A DNA stretch of 7,028 nucleotides from Bacteriovoracaceae bacterium UBA7317 (GTDB lineage: Bacteria; Bdellovibrionota; Bacteriovoracia; Bacteriovoracales; Bacteriovoracaceae): NCBI GenBank assembly GCA_002474345.1, contig DKQD01000102.1, positions 1-7,028 on the forward strand, read 5' to 3'. Shown here piece by piece: positions 5,528-7,028 of the stretch (its first letter is position 1; every line of letters begins with the position of its first letter). The notes under the pieces were generated by a model. That model saw only the letters and a program-made list of their open reading frames with translations. It was not told where the DNA came from and searched no databases. The position numbers were made by a program, and so were the translations under genes.

Positions 5528-6733
5528 ATGTTTGAGTCCATCGAATTACCTAAGCTTAATGATCATATTAAAAGCCTTCATCATTTTTTCGAAGATAATA
5601 TGGAGAGCTTTCTTGGTTACCCATGCAATGGAAAATTCGATTACCGCCCTCTCTATCAATTTCTAGATTACCCTCTTAATAATGTTGGCGACCCTTTCGT
5701 CTCCTCAAACTTTACTTTGAACACTCATGCCGTTGAAAGAGAAGTTATAAATATTTTTCAAAACTTAACTGGTGCCGACCCCAAAGACACCTGGGGTTAC
5801 TGTACAAATGGTGGGACTGAAGGAAATATGTACGGACTCTTTCTTGCAAGAGAAATTTACCCAAAAGGGATTGTCTACTTTTCTGAAGAAACTCATTACT
5901 CAGTTAATAAAATAATTAAATGCCTCAATATCGATTGTGTTCAAGTTAAAGCGACTTCAAAAGGAGAAATGGATATAAACCATCTTAATAACCTCCTTAT
6001 AGAAAATAAAGGTAGACCTGCTATTATGGTTTGTAATGTTGGTACGACTATGACTGGCGCTATTGATGACCTGGATGAAATCAAAAAATCTCTTAAAAGA
6101 AATGGTATTAATCAATTCTACATTCATGCTGATGCTGCTCTCTCGGGAATGATCCTCCCTTTCGTCAAGAATCCTCAGGCCTGGTCATTCCGTTCTGGAG
6201 TTGACAGTATCTCTGTCAGTGGTCACAAGATGATAGGTTCGCCAATACCTTGTGGAATTGTTCTTGCTAAAAGCAAAAATATTGGACACATTTCTCAAGA
6301 TGTTGAATACGTTGGCAGTAAAGATACAACGATTCCTGGGTCTAGAAATGCCATTAGTCCTGTTTTCTTATGGTACCAATTAAAAAAGCTTGGATTCAAA
6401 GGTTTTCAAAGCATGATTAAAGACTGCTTTGACGTTTCTGATTTCGCAATAAAAATGTTTAAGGCCTATGGATTCGAAGCCTGGAGGCATAATAATTCTG
6501 TCACTGTTGTATTTAAAAGACCAAGTCATGCTCTTATTAAAAAATGGCAGCTGGCCGTTAAAGGTGAAACAGCTCACATTATTACCATGCCTCATGTAAC
6601 AAAAAAGAAGATCGTCCAATTTGTAAAAGAGATTGCCGAAGACAAAGAAAGACAAAAGGCAAAAAAGCCTGCTAAAAAAAATCATTTACGGGCCTTAAAG
6701 TCAGTTTCTTCTAAACAGGTTTCGTCACTTTAA
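5528..6733 (+). CDS. hdc: PLP-dependent (group II) decarboxylase, histidine/serine decarboxylase family
   Basis: A cytoplasmic PLP enzyme of the histidine decarboxylase family, releasing CO2 from an amino acid to give an amine (histamine from histidine, or ethanolamine from serine in the related plant enzymes). All fold-type I landmarks are present in the 401 residues: GYP..G.FDYRPL at 30-42, NGGTEGN at 94-100 (phosphate binding), THYSV at 122-126 (His123 stacks on the ring), NVGTTMTGAIDD at 170-181, HADAALSGM at 200-208 (Asp202 binds the pyridine nitrogen), and SVSGHKMIGSPIPCG at 229-243 with Lys234 as Schiff-base lysine. From memory, GDPFVSSNFTLN (54-65), FLWYQLKKLGFKGFQ (280-294) and KWQLAVKGETAH (339-350) look closer to plant serine decarboxylases than to Morganella histidine decarboxylase, so the symbol denotes family, not proven substrate. 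A lysine-rich tail from about 372 exceeds the usual length. AGAGGA lies six bases before the ATG. Its 3' end overlaps the opposing desaturase gene by 23 bases. Confidence 0.88.
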   Translation: MFESIELPKLNDHIKSLHHFFEDNMESFLGYPCNGKFDYRPLYQFLDYPLNNVGDPFVSSNFTLNTHAVEREVINIFQNLTGADPKDTWGYCTNGGTEGNMYGLFLAREIYPKGIVYFSEETHYSVNKIIKCLNIDCVQVKATSKGEMDINHLNNLLIENKGRPAIMVCNVGTTMTGAIDDLDEIKKSLKRNGINQFYIHADAALSGMILPFVKNPQAWSFRSGVDSISVSGHKMIGSPIPCGIVLAKSKNIGHISQDVEYVGSKDTTIPGSRNAISPVFLWYQLKKLGFKGFQSMIKDCFDVSDFAIKMFKAYGFEAWRHNNSVTVVFKRPSHALIKKWQLAVKGETAHIITMPHVTKKKIVQFVKEIAEDKERQKAKKPAKKNHLRALKSVSSKQVSSL

Positions 6734-7028
6734 GGTTTTTATCAGCTAAACTTTCAACTGCCAAAGTTTTTGAACCTACGGTCGAATGCCCTTTTCCAGC
6801 ATTTATAGGTCTATATTTAGACTTCGGGGTTCTCTTTAAATCCCAGGCGAGCCCTATTTTAGACCATCCATAAATGACCCATTTGGAAATATCAGCGTGG
6901 TGTAGAGATGTTCCACAACGATAATCATTTGGAAAAGTATGATGAAAGTTATGATAGCCCTCTCCAAAAGTTAAGATAGCACAATAAAAACTATCCTTAG
7001 CTGTATGCTCCTCTGAGTGAGGCGTATC
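6711..7028 (-). CDS. Second acyl-CoA desaturase, C-terminal part (cut by window edge)
   Basis: The frame enters from the right edge and stops with TAG at 6713-6711; 105 residues are visible. They hold the third histidine box in FGEGYHNFHHTFPNDYRCG (21-39 of the visible part), preceded by SEEHTAKDSFYCAILT. Next come DISKWVIYGWSKIGLAWDLKRTP (46-68), the usual last helix, and a polar tail of about 35 residues. This is the HNFHH/FPNDYR subtype typical of stearoyl-CoA delta-9 desaturases, distinct from the HNNHH enzyme at 1574-2470. The membrane enzyme should introduce a cis double bond in acyl-CoA; boxes one and two lie outside the window. It is transcribed toward the decarboxylase gene, and the last 23 bases of both genes overlap tail to tail, with no terminator visible between them. 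Confidence 0.92.
   Translation of the reverse strand, partial: DTPHSEEHTAKDSFYCAILTFGEGYHNFHHTFPNDYRCGTSLHHADISKWVIYGWSKIGLAWDLKRTPKSKYRPINAGKGHSTVGSKTLAVESLADKNLKVTKPV

Noticed and set aside
6380..6685. Minus-strand 101-codon open frame
   Set aside because: Antisense to the conserved C-terminal part of the decarboxylase and without ribosome site or motifs.

Overview
The window is A+T-rich, densely coded on both strands, and shows no RNA genes, CRISPR array or insertion sequence. Poly-lysine-rich proteins, many small secreted proteins, a 7TMR-DISM receptor and two membrane acyl-CoA desaturases suggest a low-GC Gram-negative bacterium. My best guess is Bdellovibrionota (Bacteriovorax/Halobacteriovorax-like), but this is inferred from general character, not from a marker gene.

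Layout: 1-704 (minus) is the N-terminal part of a 7TMR-DISM signalling receptor that runs off the left edge. An AT-rich divergent gap with a perfect palindrome separates it from 949-1413 (plus), an MGMT/ATL-like DNA-binding-domain protein without the alkyl-acceptor cysteine. At 1574-2470 (plus) is a complete membrane fatty-acid (acyl-CoA delta-9 type) desaturase. It converges on a minus-strand run of three small predicted exported or membrane proteins of unknown function (3547 down to 2535). A 332-base AT-rich gap with a perfect hairpin and repeated GACCTAAT words lies upstream of that run. At 3880-4233 (minus) is a single-domain rhodanese. Divergent from it, 4336-5361 (plus) encodes an exported protein with a phosphatidylinositol-phospholipase-C X-domain-like fold in which the catalytic positions read as asparagine or glutamate. 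It ends in a strong intrinsic terminator whose stem contains the stop codon. At 5528-6733 (plus) is a PLP-dependent decarboxylase of the histidine/serine decarboxylase family. Its last 23 bases overlap, tail to tail, the end of a second, different acyl-CoA desaturase (6711-7028, minus) that runs off the right edge.

How the genes relate: two desaturases, a PLC-like exported protein and an amine-forming decarboxylase give the window a loose membrane-lipid flavour. The genes lie in separate transcription units, so a joint pathway is speculation. The observations most worth following are the all-substituted PLC-like protein, the unclear substrate (histidine or serine) of the decarboxylase, and the acceptor-less alkyltransferase-like protein.
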